From the NCBI RefSeq assembly GCF_017115085.1, contig NZ_JABXKJ010000227.1, forward strand, positions 52,492 through 116,491: DNA of 64,000 nt, read 5' to 3'. The DNA is from Nostoc sp. NMS7. GTDB taxonomy: Bacteria > Cyanobacteriota > Cyanobacteriia > Cyanobacteriales > Nostocaceae. How positions within the stretch are numbered: position 1 is the stretch's first letter; each line of letters opens with the position of its first letter. Positions 33,434-42,441 of the stretch are shown piece after piece. The translations under genes were made by a program, and so were the position numbers. Below the pieces are notes generated by a model, which was given only the letters and a program-made list of their open reading frames with translations, was not told where the DNA came from and searched no databases.

Positions 33434-34291
33434 ATGACCGCAAATTTTGGGGCGATCGCCCCTGAGAGAGGCAACTCACCTCAACTCAGTTGGACAAATG
33501 TAGTATTTTTTGCTGCATTTCATGCCTTAGCACTTCTGGCTCCTTGGTTTTTCTCCTGGTCAGCATTAGGTTTGCTAGTGTTTTTGCACTGGTTATTCGG
33601 GAGTATTGGTATTTGCCTGGGATATCATCGACTACTGAGCCATCGGAGTTTCCAAGTTCCCAAGTGGTTAGAGTATGCGATCGCCCTGATCGGAGCGCTG
33701 GCTTTGCAAGGGGGGCCAATTTTTTGGGTAGGTGGACACCGCCAGCATCATGCCCACACGGAAGATATAAATTTAGATCCTTACTCTGCCCAAAGAGGAT
33801 TTTGGTGGAGCCATATACTGTGGATTTTCTACCCGCGTCCAGAATTTTTTGACTATGACACCTATAAAAAATATGCCCCTGACCTAGCAAGACAACCCTA
33901 TTATTGCTGGCTGGATCGCTACTTCTTGCTGTTGCAAATACCCTTCGGGCTGCTGCTTTATGCCTTAGGAGGATGGTCTTTTGTGTTCTACGGAGTGTTT
34001 CTCAGATGTGTCTTGCTTTGGCATTCAACCTGGTTTGTGAACTCAGCATCACACCTGTGGGGTTATCGCACCTTTGATGCCAATGATGGCGCTCGTAATC
34101 TTTGGTGGGTATCCATCCTCACCTATGGAGAAGGATGGCACAACAACCATCATACTTATCCCCACATGGCAAAATCTGGGTTGTCTTGGTGGGAAATTGA
34201 TGTTACTTGGTGGAGCATCCTAGTTTTGCAGACTTTGGGTTTAGCCAAAAAGGTTGTCTCGCGTCCTCCTCAAGGTGCAACTAACGGCTAA
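33434..34291 (+). CDS. desC: Delta-9 acyl-lipid desaturase
   Basis: A 285-residue membrane desaturase from the ATG at 33434, with CAGGAA about 8 nt before it; upstream in-frame codons look untranslated. The three histidine boxes that bind the di-iron centre are complete: HRLLSH (65-70), HRQHH (102-106) and HNNHH (236-240). Four membrane segments fit the family. It introduces the first double bond into acyl chains of membrane lipids, important in cold acclimation. Divergent from a TetR-integrase-like regulator with two operator-like palindromes between, suggesting lipid- or stress-dependent repression. A hairpin terminator follows. Confidence 0.9.
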   Translation: MTANFGAIAPERGNSPQLSWTNVVFFAAFHALALLAPWFFSWSALGLLVFLHWLFGSIGICLGYHRLLSHRSFQVPKWLEYAIALIGALALQGGPIFWVGGHRQHHAHTEDINLDPYSAQRGFWWSHILWIFYPRPEFFDYDTYKKYAPDLARQPYYCWLDRYFLLLQIPFGLLLYALGGWSFVFYGVFLRCVLLWHSTWFVNSASHLWGYRTFDANDGARNLWWVSILTYGEGWHNNHHTYPHMAKSGLSWWEIDVTWWSILVLQTLGLAKKVVSRPPQGATNG

Positions 34292-34321
34292 ATTGCAACT
34301 GAACCATTATGAATTTGCCAG

Positions 34322-34359
34322 GCCGACTGCTGATTTGCCGTCGGCTTACTAATTTTTTT
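34322..34359 (+). terminator. Probable terminator of desC
   Basis: GCCGAC (34322-34327) and GTCGGC (34340-34345) form a 6-bp stem with a 12-nt loop, and a run of seven T residues comes 7 nt later. Confidence 0.6.
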
Positions 34360-34414
34360 CAGTAGTATTTCACGGTAAAATCGCAACAGGGCAAATCTCA
34401 GCAATACATCAAGC

Positions 34415-35212
34415 GTGAAAACTGACAGCATTTTTTATCGCCTTTTTCAAGAATTTCCTAGCATCTTTTTTGAATTAATAGGCAACTCACCGCAAACAGC
34501 AGAGGCTTATAAATTCTCCTCAATCGAAATCAAGCAAACTGCATTCCGTATAGATGGCGTTTTTCTGCCAACTCAAGGGGAAGAAAATCCGATTTACTTT
34601 GTTGAAGTCCAGTTTCAAATCGATATAGAAATTTATTCACGCCTATTTTCGGAAATTTGTTTATACTTACGTCAAAATAAACCTAAAAATCCTTGGCGAG
34701 GAGCAGTTATTTATCCCAATCGCAGTCTAGATACAGCAGATATCAAGAATTACAGTGAATTTTTCGACAGCCAGCGTGTAAATCGCATTTATCTAAATGA
34801 ATTAGGTGAAACAGCATCGCTGCCAGTTGGAATTGCTACGATGAAATTAGTGGTCGATGAAGAGGATACAGCAATTACATCTGCTAGGCAGTTAATAGAC
34901 AGAACCCAGCAAGAAATCAACCTTGAACCACAACGGCGGCAGTTACTAGAATTGATAGAGACAATATTAGTTTACAAGTTTCCGACGATGAGTCGAGAGG
35001 AGATTGAAGGTATGTTTGGGTTAAGTGATTTGCAGCAGACACGAGTTTATCAAGAAGGCAAGCAAGAAGGAGCGCGTCAAGAAAAATTGAGAATGATACC
35101 TTTGTTATTCAAATTGGGATTGAGTTTTGAAGAAACAGCGAAAGAGTTAGGTTTGAGTCTAGAAGAGATTGAGCAAGAAATGCAAAAACAGCCTCCAAGT
35201 CAGGATATGTAA
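34415..35212 (+). CDS. DUF2887 / Rpn-family PD-(D/E)XK nuclease-like protein
   Basis: A 265-residue protein starting with GTG at 34415. N-terminal KTDSIFYRLFQEFPSIFFEL is the usual opening of DUF2887 proteins of cyanobacteria. The nuclease-like core has FRIDGVFLP and IYFVEVQFQ (Asp and Glu-x-Gln). The C-terminal part carries MSREEIEGMFGLSDLQQTRV and a helical tail. Members are abundant, transposase-like proteins related to recombination-promoting nucleases; biochemical function is mostly untested. No mobile element ends are visible beside it. It stands 76 bp upstream of the dus gene but the two need not be linked. Confidence 0.85.
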   Translation: MKTDSIFYRLFQEFPSIFFELIGNSPQTAEAYKFSSIEIKQTAFRIDGVFLPTQGEENPIYFVEVQFQIDIEIYSRLFSEICLYLRQNKPKNPWRGAVIYPNRSLDTADIKNYSEFFDSQRVNRIYLNELGETASLPVGIATMKLVVDEEDTAITSARQLIDRTQQEINLEPQRRQLLELIETILVYKFPTMSREEIEGMFGLSDLQQTRVYQEGKQEGARQEKLRMIPLLFKLGLSFEETAKELGLSLEEIEQEMQKQPPSQDM

Positions 35213-35288
35213 CCTACAATTAGCACTGCTCAGAGATACTCCTAAATATTCCTGTCATTTTCCATTCCCGCAATTTTTAATTTTTTGT

Positions 35289-36344
35289 ATGATTTCCCTG
35301 TCGCCCATTCTCCAAGCTAGACTCTCCCAACCCCTGAAAATTGGCTCCTTCGAGGTAAAAAGTCGGGTTCTCCAGTCGCCTCTATCTGGGGTGACGGATC
35401 TGGTGTTTCGCCGTCTGGTGCGTCGCTATGCCCCAGATTCGATGATGTATACCGAAATGGTGAATGCTACGGGGTTGCATTATGTCAAGCAGTTACCCAA
35501 AATCATGGAGGTAGACCGTAATGAACGCCCAATTAGCGTTCAACTATTTGATTGTCGTCCAGATTTTCTCGCAGAAGCGGCAATAAAGGCAGTTGCAGAA
35601 GGTGCTGATACTGTTGATATTAATATGGGTTGTCCGGTAAATAAAATCACTAAAAATGGTGGCGGTTCTTCGTTGTTGCGGCAACCAGAAGTAGCAGAAG
35701 CAATTGTGCGGGAAGTGGTAAAAGCTGTTGATGTTCCTGTAACCGTAAAAACCCGTATTGGCTGGAATGATCACGAAATTACTATTCTCGACTTTGCCAA
35801 GCGGATGGAAGATGCCGGTGCAAAAATGATTACAGTACATGGACGCACCCGCGCCCAAGGATACAATGGCAATGCCCGTTGGGAATGGATTACCCGTGTC
35901 AAAGAAGTGCTTTCTATCCCAGTGATTGGGAATGGAGATATTTTTTCTGTTGAGGCAGCGGTAAGATGTTTAGAGCAGACTGGCGCTGATGGTGTTATGT
36001 GTTCCCGTGGGACTTTGGGTTATCCCTTTTTGGTGGGAGAAATTGATCACTTCCTGAAAACTGGGGAGATATTACCGTCACCAACCCCAATTGGGCGTTT
36101 GGAATGTGCAAGAGATCATTTACAAGCCTTGTGGGAATATAAAGGCGATCGCGGTGTGCGTCAAGCCCGTAAGCACATGACTTGGTATGCTAAAGGTTTC
36201 GTTGGTGCTGCCGAACTCCGAGGACAGTTGAGTGTAGTTGAAAAGGTAGATCAAGGTTTGGCAATGATTGACAAAGCAATTGAAAAACTAGCTAATGGTT
36301 ATGAACTAGAGGAAGAAGCGCAAGGTAGTTTGGTGATGCTTTAA
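35289..36344 (+). CDS. dusB: tRNA-dihydrouridine synthase
   Basis: A 351-residue flavoenzyme from the ATG at 35289 (MISLSPILQARLSQPLKIGS); the frame is open 40 codons further upstream into the preceding gene but that part has no family content. Motifs: LQSPLSGVTDLVFRRLVRRY, VDINMGCPVNKITKNGGGSS with catalytic Cys115, TVKTRIGWND, TVHGRTRAQGYNG and VIGNGDIFS. It reduces uridines in tRNA D-loops with FMN and NADPH. It clearly belongs to the DusB-like (NifR3) branch; the exact target base is not readable. Confidence 0.93.
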   Translation: MISLSPILQARLSQPLKIGSFEVKSRVLQSPLSGVTDLVFRRLVRRYAPDSMMYTEMVNATGLHYVKQLPKIMEVDRNERPISVQLFDCRPDFLAEAAIKAVAEGADTVDINMGCPVNKITKNGGGSSLLRQPEVAEAIVREVVKAVDVPVTVKTRIGWNDHEITILDFAKRMEDAGAKMITVHGRTRAQGYNGNARWEWITRVKEVLSIPVIGNGDIFSVEAAVRCLEQTGADGVMCSRGTLGYPFLVGEIDHFLKTGEILPSPTPIGRLECARDHLQALWEYKGDRGVRQARKHMTWYAKGFVGAAELRGQLSVVEKVDQGLAMIDKAIEKLANGYELEEEAQGSLVML

Positions 36345-36431
36345 AAAGAGGAATTGTTGGGTTGACTCATGCGATCGCTCTACTTAAATCATCATCTAAA
36401 AACTTGATCGCCTAAAGTACAAGTACAATCT

Positions 36432-36629
36432 CTATTCCCCGTAATTACCGCCAGTCACCTTACCTCGACAAGTCACAGCATAATATCGATGGTAATGCGT
36501 TATTAATCTGTGCCCTACTTCTTCTGTTTTATAGGTACTATGTTGAATCTTCTGAAATCCTGTGCCTATGCCTGACTGGAATAGTTTTTCAACCTCATTA
36601 TAAAGATTAACTTGGGTCTTCTTTAACGA
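36432..36629 (-). pseudogene. Startless ORF fragment, unrecognised
   Basis: The minus-strand frame from 36629 to the TAG at 36432 gives 65 residues, including VNLYNEVEKLFQSGIGTGFQ and VGHRLITHYHRYYAVTCRGK. It is preceded by an in-frame stop and has no start codon near its beginning. The composition is that of a real protein C-terminus. I do not recognise the family. Confidence 0.35.
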
Positions 36630-36638
36630 TTATCATTC

Positions 36639-36860
36639 TTGTTTAGCTTCGTGCCCAATTTCCTGGAAGTCCTGTTTGATGGAGTGTTGGGGAATTTCAC
36701 CTCGATCATCAATCTTGAATATTTAGATGCGTTCGCCCTAGGCGATGCCTTTGATTACACTGGTGCTGATTTTGGGAGCTGGTGCCAGGAAACTGGATTC
36801 AAGCGTTATGAAGTACTGCATCTAACAAGCCCTTATAGTGCCGCGATCGCTTACAAGTAG
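36639..36860 (+). pseudogene. C-terminal fragment of a SAM-dependent methyltransferase
   Basis: The frame ends DYTGADFGSWCQETGFKRYE, then VLHLTSPYSAAIAYK. The pattern FTGADFxxWCxxAGFKRxEVxxLxGPxSAAIAYK is the conserved end of O-methyltransferase-like SAM enzymes. The SAM-binding domain is absent and the first 20 or so codons do not fit, so this is a remnant. Surrounding 36345-37220 otherwise holds dispersed repeats (near 36900-36940 and 37030-37050) and no gene. Confidence 0.6.
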
Positions 36861-37220
36861 CAAATTCAATATAGAATGCCTATTTTTACGTTGTACGCTA
36901 TCTGCGGCGATGCGGAAGCTGCCGCTACGCGATCGCATTCAAACCTCTTAAACACTCTTCCCTACTAAGTTCTGCCCATAGGCAAGCTTATGCTTCCAGT
37001 TCGGCAATATTATACTTCCACCGACAATGGCGCGGCGAAGCCGCGCCGAGACCAATTGTGTCAGTTGCGTAAGTCCTGATCACATTCGAACTTCACACGA
37101 GTTGCTGTGAATCGCAAAAGCGGGAGGCTTGTGTGCCACAGCTAGACATTCTTGGTGTTGTCTAGAAGTGTGATCAGCACTTTACCTAAAGCTGACAGAC
37201 GATCGACGACTACGAACTTT

Positions 37221-37766
37221 TCAAGGTTTCAATATCTCCGTTCGGTATTTTGGAGCGAGGGCTTCGGATTTAGATTTGAATGCCGCTTGGGCAGCTTCAT
37301 CAAGCTTGGGGGGTGCCGTCGTCCGAGTAGCGACGGGGACACCGACTTCCATGAAAAACTCTTCCTGTCCGGCTGGTGAACAGATGCACAATAGCCGGAC
37401 TGATCGATCAGATGCGTTGTGGAACTGATGGGGTGCGTTAGCCGGAATGTTAACCGTTTCGCCAGCCCGCGCAACTGATTTTTCCCCGCGGAAGGTGGTC
37501 TCGATCTCGCCCTCAAGAATGGTAAACGACTCCTCAAAATCGTGACGATGGGGAGGAGGACCGCCGCCGGGCGGGATATGCATATCGATCAGGCAGTAGC
37601 GACCGTCGGTGTCTTTGCCCGTTATTAGGATTGTGTAGGTGTCTCCTACAACCCCGATGTGAGGCAAGTTCTGATCTTCGTTTGGTTGTGCAACGGTGAG
37701 ATGCCGTTGGAGATCATCAGGCGGAAGCTGCGAGGCGGACTGAGAAGTAATTGAGTGGTTGTTCAT
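37221..37766 (-). CDS. Cupin-domain protein
   Basis: A 181-residue protein with AGGAG 9 nt before the ATG. The conserved cupin motifs are clear: PPPHRHDFEESFTILEGEIE (metal-binding His, His and Glu) and ANAPHQFHNAS with the last His. Such single-domain cupins bind a metal and act as small oxygenases, isomerases or sensors; substrate unknown. It is the last gene of a minus-strand run (hydrolase, SDR fragment, two NmrA-type genes) that looks GC-richer than the surroundings, consistent with a transferred gene cluster for oxidative or xenobiotic metabolism. Confidence 0.88.
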   Translation of the reverse strand: MNNHSITSQSASQLPPDDLQRHLTVAQPNEDQNLPHIGVVGDTYTILITGKDTDGRYCLIDMHIPPGGGPPPHRHDFEESFTILEGEIETTFRGEKSVARAGETVNIPANAPHQFHNASDRSVRLLCICSPAGQEEFFMEVGVPVATRTTAPPKLDEAAQAAFKSKSEALAPKYRTEILKP

Positions 37767-37806
37767 TGTATTGCTCCTGTTGCTTGTATTTACGGGTCAG
37801 TATCGA

Positions 37807-38769
37807 TCACGGGCGTAATCGAATAGAAGGTGAAGTCGCGGTTTGATGAACTTTATTTGTCATGGTCAATACGTGGCGTACAACCTCATCTGGGCACTCT
37901 TCGGGCACGAAGTGTCCACAATTGGGGATGACGTACTGCTCGACATTCTTGGCGATTGCATTCACCATCTCGCCAACTTTCCTACCCAATCCCTTATCAC
38001 CGCCGAGTGCCACGATGGGCACTTTCACCTTGTGACCGAGGATTCCAGCCAAAGGTGCTGTTTGTTCGATGGTGACAAATGCCGCTCGGTAGACACCCAT
38101 CGCGCCGAGCACGCCTTCTAGACTGGAGAAAGTTCGCAGAATTTCATCTACAGTTTCCGGCTCGATGGAGTTGCGATCAAATGTGGATCGCTCGTAGAAC
38201 CAAGTCAAAAAGGCACGCTCGTTACCGATGACCAGACGTTCGGGCACGTCGGGTGCGAGTGGGAGAATCCACCACCACATCGAGCCTTCTTTCATCGCTT
38301 CAGGCGTATAGGCGATAATCTTGGTGAGGATCTCGGATAGCATTACGGGTGCCTCAATGTATAGCAGTCCCGCGATCTCCTCTGGGCGAGCGATCGCCCA
38401 GAGGAGAGCTGGCGGCGCGCCCATATCGTGAGCGACCAGCGTAAGTGGCTGCCCTGCCCCAAAGCCGATCTTCAAGACGAGGGCGCGGAACTCCTCGGCG
38501 AGGGCGCGGGCATCATAGCCCTTGGTTCCGGCTGGTTTGTCGGAGTCCCCGTAGCCGCGCATATCTGGTACGAGTACTGCATACCCAGCTTGTGCTAGTG
38601 CGGACATTACCGAACGCCATGCGTAGCCAGTACTAAGAAAGCCGTGCCAGAGTAGAATGGGTTGACCGTTAGGGTCACCGCCGATTTTGTAGTGGATGTT
38701 GACTCCATCAATGTTGATCGTCTCGCTGACAAAACCCGGTATTAAGACATTCGATCGGTTGGATATCAT
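37807..38769 (-). CDS. Alpha/beta hydrolase (epoxide hydrolase / dehalogenase type)
   Basis: A 320-residue protein with AGGAG before the ATG. The family features are the oxyanion motif LLWHGFLSTGYAWRSVM, then VPDMRGYGDSDKPAGTKGYD, an aspartate nucleophile in LTLVAHDMGAPPALL and the catalytic His in IPNCGHFVPEE. An Asp nucleophile points to epoxide hydrolases or haloalkane dehalogenases rather than esterases. A cap domain rich in Trp (SMWWWILPLAPD) lies between. The stop is 40 bp upstream of the cupin gene; both likely share a transcript. Confidence 0.88.
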   Translation of the reverse strand: MISNRSNVLIPGFVSETINIDGVNIHYKIGGDPNGQPILLWHGFLSTGYAWRSVMSALAQAGYAVLVPDMRGYGDSDKPAGTKGYDARALAEEFRALVLKIGFGAGQPLTLVAHDMGAPPALLWAIARPEEIAGLLYIEAPVMLSEILTKIIAYTPEAMKEGSMWWWILPLAPDVPERLVIGNERAFLTWFYERSTFDRNSIEPETVDEILRTFSSLEGVLGAMGVYRAAFVTIEQTAPLAGILGHKVKVPIVALGGDKGLGRKVGEMVNAIAKNVEQYVIPNCGHFVPEECPDEVVRHVLTMTNKVHQTATSPSIRLRP

Positions 38770-38860
38770 AAAACTCCTGTGATGAATTCACTCGTTACCG
38801 TGTGGAACGAATATGTAATACCAAATCTTAAAAGTTGAGTTAAAGAGCCAAAGTCTGCTT

Positions 38861-38965
38861 CTAGTCAGGTCGATGCTCCACACTAGACAAAGTTGTTGCC
38901 ACGATCGCTTTCCCAATACCTCGACTTGGCCCAGTTACAACTGCAATTCTCTCGTTTAATTTCAT
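38861..38965 (-). pseudogene. N-terminal fragment of a short-chain dehydrogenase
   Basis: ATG at 38965 opens MKLNERIAVVTGPSRGIGKA, then IVATTLSS and a stop after 34 codons. TGxxxGIG is the NAD(P)-binding signature of short-chain dehydrogenases. The rest of the domain with the YxxxK active site is gone. It sits between the hydrolase and the NmrA-type gene, showing that the cluster has lost a gene here. Confidence 0.75.
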
Positions 38966-39025
38966 TTCAAACCTGTTTTCTTTCAGTAAACGCTTTGATG
39001 TCCAAACTCTAAGTCATTACCTTAT

Positions 39026-39946
39026 TTATCCGTTTGACAGAGCAGCGGATGCGATTTGGGCTGGTTTGGCAGGAACTTCCTCGAAGTAGGCTCGCAGCGT
39101 CCGAGGCTCGCGATCGAGAATGGCTCGGAGGATCAGTGAGTTTCCCACCAGACCGTGGTGGTCGTACCAGTCAAACATCGATTGCATCGGCGATGTCTGC
39201 TTTTTGTCGCCAGTGTCTTTGGAGAGATCAGCAGGCTTTTCTGGGTTGACCTTGACCGCCTCGATCTTTTTTCCCAGCACCTCGCCCATCAGCGCCGCCA
39301 CGTCTTTTCCAGTAAGATGACCCTCGGCAGACAGCTCGAAGGTTCCGTAGTTCAGCCTGTCTTCCATTAGCGCAATTGCCGCGACCTCAGCCACGTCGCG
39401 ATAGTCAACCCTGCTGAAGCGGGTCTCGATCGACCAGGGTTGTGGAAAGACCGCGCCTTTGGCTATATCTGCAAGCTGAACCGCCGTAACATTTTGGAAG
39501 AACATAGCCGGGTGCAGAAACGTGAACTCCATGTCGGAGGCAAGGATCGCTTCCTCGATCGGTGCCTTGTCGATATGGTGAACCATTGCGCCGATAATGG
39601 GGTGAATCAAGGACGAGAAGACAAATCGGCGTACACCAGCCTCCTTTGCAGCATTCACCACGCTTTTGCTAACTTCGACCTCGTTGGGCATAGCGGCTGG
39701 CGAGATGTAGAAAACCGAGTCCACACCCTTCAGCGCCGCGTCCAGGCTCGCCCGGTCGGTTATGTCACCAATAGCAACCTCCGCCGCGCCGTTTTTGATC
39801 ACTTGGTAGCTCTGCTCTGTATGCCGAATCAGCCCGCGGACTTTTGCGCCTCGTTTGGCGAGTTCAGGCACAACGAGACTGGCGAAATGTCCTGCGGCAC
39901 CGACGGCGAGAATCGTAGGAGTCGTGTCTAATATTAGTGCTGACAT
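39026..39946 (-). CDS. NmrA-like NAD(P)-binding protein
   Basis: A 306-residue protein with AAGGAA before the ATG. The N-terminal nucleotide-binding loop AVGAAGHFASLVVPELAKRG is a divergent GxxGxxG. IGDITDRASLDAALKGVDSV and RRFVFSSLIHP follow the NmrA/atypical SDR pattern. The usual YxxxK is replaced, as in NmrA-type redox sensors and quinone or azo reductases. It stops about 60 bp before the SDR fragment and starts 14 bp after the next NmrA-type gene, in one operon. GC-richer than neighbouring host genes. Confidence 0.87.
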   Translation of the reverse strand: MSALILDTTPTILAVGAAGHFASLVVPELAKRGAKVRGLIRHTEQSYQVIKNGAAEVAIGDITDRASLDAALKGVDSVFYISPAAMPNEVEVSKSVVNAAKEAGVRRFVFSSLIHPIIGAMVHHIDKAPIEEAILASDMEFTFLHPAMFFQNVTAVQLADIAKGAVFPQPWSIETRFSRVDYRDVAEVAAIALMEDRLNYGTFELSAEGHLTGKDVAALMGEVLGKKIEAVKVNPEKPADLSKDTGDKKQTSPMQSMFDWYDHHGLVGNSLILRAILDREPRTLRAYFEEVPAKPAQIASAALSNG

Positions 39947-39960
39947 ATTGTTTGTTCCTT

Positions 39961-40896
39961 TTAAGTCGCTGCCACTTTCGTCTCGACACCAGATGCGACT
40001 GCGGTTGGCTTTGTCCAGTTGCGATTAGCTCCGCCAAACTCCGAAGAATCGCGCAGATAAGATTCAAAGTCGCTTAGTGCAGAAAAATCGCGTTTCAACT
40101 CTGCAAAGTTTGCGATGTAGCCGACGTTCTCAAACCAGCGATACATGATAGTTACTTCTTCCCCGGCTTGCTGCTCGAACGCTTCAAACGGAATTTGTTG
40201 GTAGTTGACAGATTTGCCCAAGATATGGCTGAACGCGGCAGCAATTTCTGTCATAGTCATGTCCACACTGGCAACTTCAATTTCGCGCTTCATGAAGTTT
40301 GCGGGTCGCTCAAACACCTCAGCAACCATTGCCCCGTAGTCTTTTTCAGAAAGCTGCTGCAATTTCGTTTCGGGACTCAGCGGCTGTCCAAGCGTTCCGT
40401 TTTCAACCATTGATCGCATCATATTGTAATTGTAAAAAAAGAACACCGGACGCAAAATTGTGTAGGGTAGCTCGATCGATCGAACATACTCTTCGACTTG
40501 AAACTTGCTGTCGAAATGCGGAATACCAGTGTTGCGTTCGGCGCTCCCTACCGAACTGTAGACAAAATGCTCAATTCCCGCCGATGAAGCTGCATCTGCT
40601 ATAGCCTTGCCGTGACGGATTTCTACTTCCGCGCCTTCCCTGAAGTCCTGCATCGAGAAAACACCGTAAACGCCTTGCAAGGCGCGATCGAGTGAAGTGC
40701 GATCGTTGAGATCTGCTTGTACAAGTTCTGCACCCGCTTGTTGAAGAGCCTGGGCGGTAGGCTTATTTTGATCGCGAACCATTGCACGAACCTTAAATTT
40801 GCCGCGCTGGAGAAGCTCATGGGCGATCGCACCGCCTTGATTGCCCGTTGCTCCGGTAACTAAGACCAGTTGTTCTGCACTAGGGTTCTGTGTCAT
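39961..40896 (-). CDS. NmrA/HSCARG-like NAD(P)-binding protein
   Basis: A 311-residue protein with AGGA before the ATG. It opens LVLVTGATGNQGGAIAHELL, the canonical GxTGxQG motif of NmrA/HSCARG proteins. Further motifs are VRAMVRDQNKPTAQALQQAG, ADLNDRTSLDRALQGVYGVF, HFVYSSVGSAERNTGIPHFD and LPYTILRPVFFFYN. Such proteins sense NADPH or reduce small substrates. It is the first gene of the minus-strand run and is divergent from a LysR regulator, which is the likely controller. A second, different NmrA-type gene lies 14 bp downstream. Confidence 0.9.
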   Translation of the reverse strand: MTQNPSAEQLVLVTGATGNQGGAIAHELLQRGKFKVRAMVRDQNKPTAQALQQAGAELVQADLNDRTSLDRALQGVYGVFSMQDFREGAEVEIRHGKAIADAASSAGIEHFVYSSVGSAERNTGIPHFDSKFQVEEYVRSIELPYTILRPVFFFYNYNMMRSMVENGTLGQPLSPETKLQQLSEKDYGAMVAEVFERPANFMKREIEVASVDMTMTEIAAAFSHILGKSVNYQQIPFEAFEQQAGEEVTIMYRWFENVGYIANFAELKRDFSALSDFESYLRDSSEFGGANRNWTKPTAVASGVETKVAAT

Positions 40897-41031
40897 GACT
40901 ATTCCTGTCCTGTTTATATTCTCGGTTTCAACTTATCCACTGTATCCAGACAATAACTTGTACCAGAAGATAGAAAAAGTAGTTAAACTTCAAAACACTT
41001 ATGCAAAATATTCAAAGACACGGTTGCCCCA

Positions 41032-41949
41032 ATGGATAAGCTGAAAAGCCTGATGATTTTTATGCGCTCCGCTCAATGTGGCAGCTTTTCCGAGGCAGCC
41101 CGACAGTTAGGTATGGCTCCCTCCGCCGTGAGTCGAGCCGTATTGCGCTTAGAAGATGAATTGGGGGTGCGCTTGCTTGGGCGGACGACTCGCAGCTTGA
41201 CGCTGACCAAAGATGGCAACCGATTTTATCAACGCGCTCAGCAAATTCTCAACGACCTAGAAGAAGCTGAACTCGAAGTCAAACAATCGCAATCCGCGCC
41301 GATCGGAACACTGCGGCTTGATCTCAGCTTTACGTTTGGCAAACTGCATATTGCCCCGGCTCTGCTGCAATTTGCCACACAATATCCTGAGTTAAAGCTG
41401 AATGTTTCCTTTAACGATCGGTTGGTTGATTTAACTGAGGAAGGCATTGATGCAACTGTGCGGATTGGCATGAGCAGCGATAGCAGTTTAATCATGCACC
41501 ACCTGGCAACTGCACATTACACTACTTGTGCCTCACCGCAGTATCTCGCTCAGCATGGTACACCCACAACGCCTAAAGAACTCTTGCAACATCGCTGTGT
41601 CAACTTTATCTTTCCGCAAAGCCGACAAGAACATAAATGGAAGTTTGAACAAAACGGAAAAGCACTCGACCTCAGCGTGGACAGTTATCTGCTATTTGAT
41701 AACTCAGAAGTTATTTTAGAGGCAGTCATTCAGGGAGCCGGTATAGTTCAACTGCCCAAGTTTATTGGAGCGAAAGCGATTGCACGGGGCGACCTCCAAC
41801 CGATTCTTCAATCTTATGCGCCTCAAGCTGGATTACCGATCGCAGTGTTGTATCTGCAAAGACGCTATCTCTCAGCTAAAGTTCGCGTCTTTGTTGAATT
41901 CATGATAGGACTGGCGGCTGCACTCAAGCAAACTGATGTGGTCGATTGA
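41032..41949 (+). CDS. LysR-family transcriptional regulator
   Basis: A 305-residue protein. Residues about 3-62 are the LysR winged helix-turn-helix (LMIFMRSAQCGSFSEAARQL, PSAVSRAVLRLEDELGVRLL, GRTTRSLTLTKDG). Residues 90-295 form the substrate-binding domain. The pattern is that of the single-gene LysR subgroup often placed beside NmrA or short-chain dehydrogenase operons. Divergent from the NmrA-type operon with 135 bp between; autoregulation and activation of the operon in response to a small aromatic or electrophile is an inference. Confidence 0.92.
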   Translation: MDKLKSLMIFMRSAQCGSFSEAARQLGMAPSAVSRAVLRLEDELGVRLLGRTTRSLTLTKDGNRFYQRAQQILNDLEEAELEVKQSQSAPIGTLRLDLSFTFGKLHIAPALLQFATQYPELKLNVSFNDRLVDLTEEGIDATVRIGMSSDSSLIMHHLATAHYTTCASPQYLAQHGTPTTPKELLQHRCVNFIFPQSRQEHKWKFEQNGKALDLSVDSYLLFDNSEVILEAVIQGAGIVQLPKFIGAKAIARGDLQPILQSYAPQAGLPIAVLYLQRRYLSAKVRVFVEFMIGLAAALKQTDVVD

Positions 41950-41971
41950 AATAAGTAAGTGTGGATTAACC

Positions 41972-42160
41972 TTATTTGGCAGTAGTTTCTATATGACTTA
42001 AGAGTTTTGAGCCAATACCTTTTCTTTGGTATTTGCTATGACAATAAAAACAATCAATGTGACCATCGGGTTCTAATTCTCCAAACCCAACTATCTCACC
42101 ATTATTTTCTGCGATGTAGGGAAGCTTGGCTTGTAATCTTTGCTGCCAAACTGTATAATC
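41972..42160 (-). pseudogene. C-terminal fragment of a GNAT acetyltransferase
   Basis: The minus-strand frame, bounded by a TGA on its upstream side, reads YTVWQQRLQAKLPYIAENNG, then EIVGFGELEPDGHIDCFYCH and SKYQRKGIGSKLLSHIE. RKGIGSKLL is the acetyl-CoA loop of GNAT enzymes. No start codon or N-terminal part exists, and the sequence ends before the last GNAT strands. Remnant next to the acquired cluster. Confidence 0.7.
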
Positions 42161-42441
42161 TCACAATTGGTGAATTCTGTATTCTGACTCCTGTTTTATA
42201 TACACCCCAATCCGAAAAAGCGCATTTTAGGGTTGGCAGACCAGTAGGGCGATGCCCTTCGGCGCAGGCTCAGGGTAAGACCTACGGCGGAGCGAAAGGC
42301 GACCATCGCAGTTTTTCTTTCTTGACTTTGATCTCTTACTACGGGTGAGCAGTAGAAAAAATGTTTGCAGATTCGTAGTATTATCAGCATGAGTTTTGAT
42401 ATCAATTTTTATACAACGAGAAAAAAATTAGAGTCATATCA

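Noticed and set aside
34415..35212. DUF2887 gene as part of an insertion sequence
   Set aside because: Although such proteins are transposase-like, no terminal inverted repeats or target duplication could be seen on either side.
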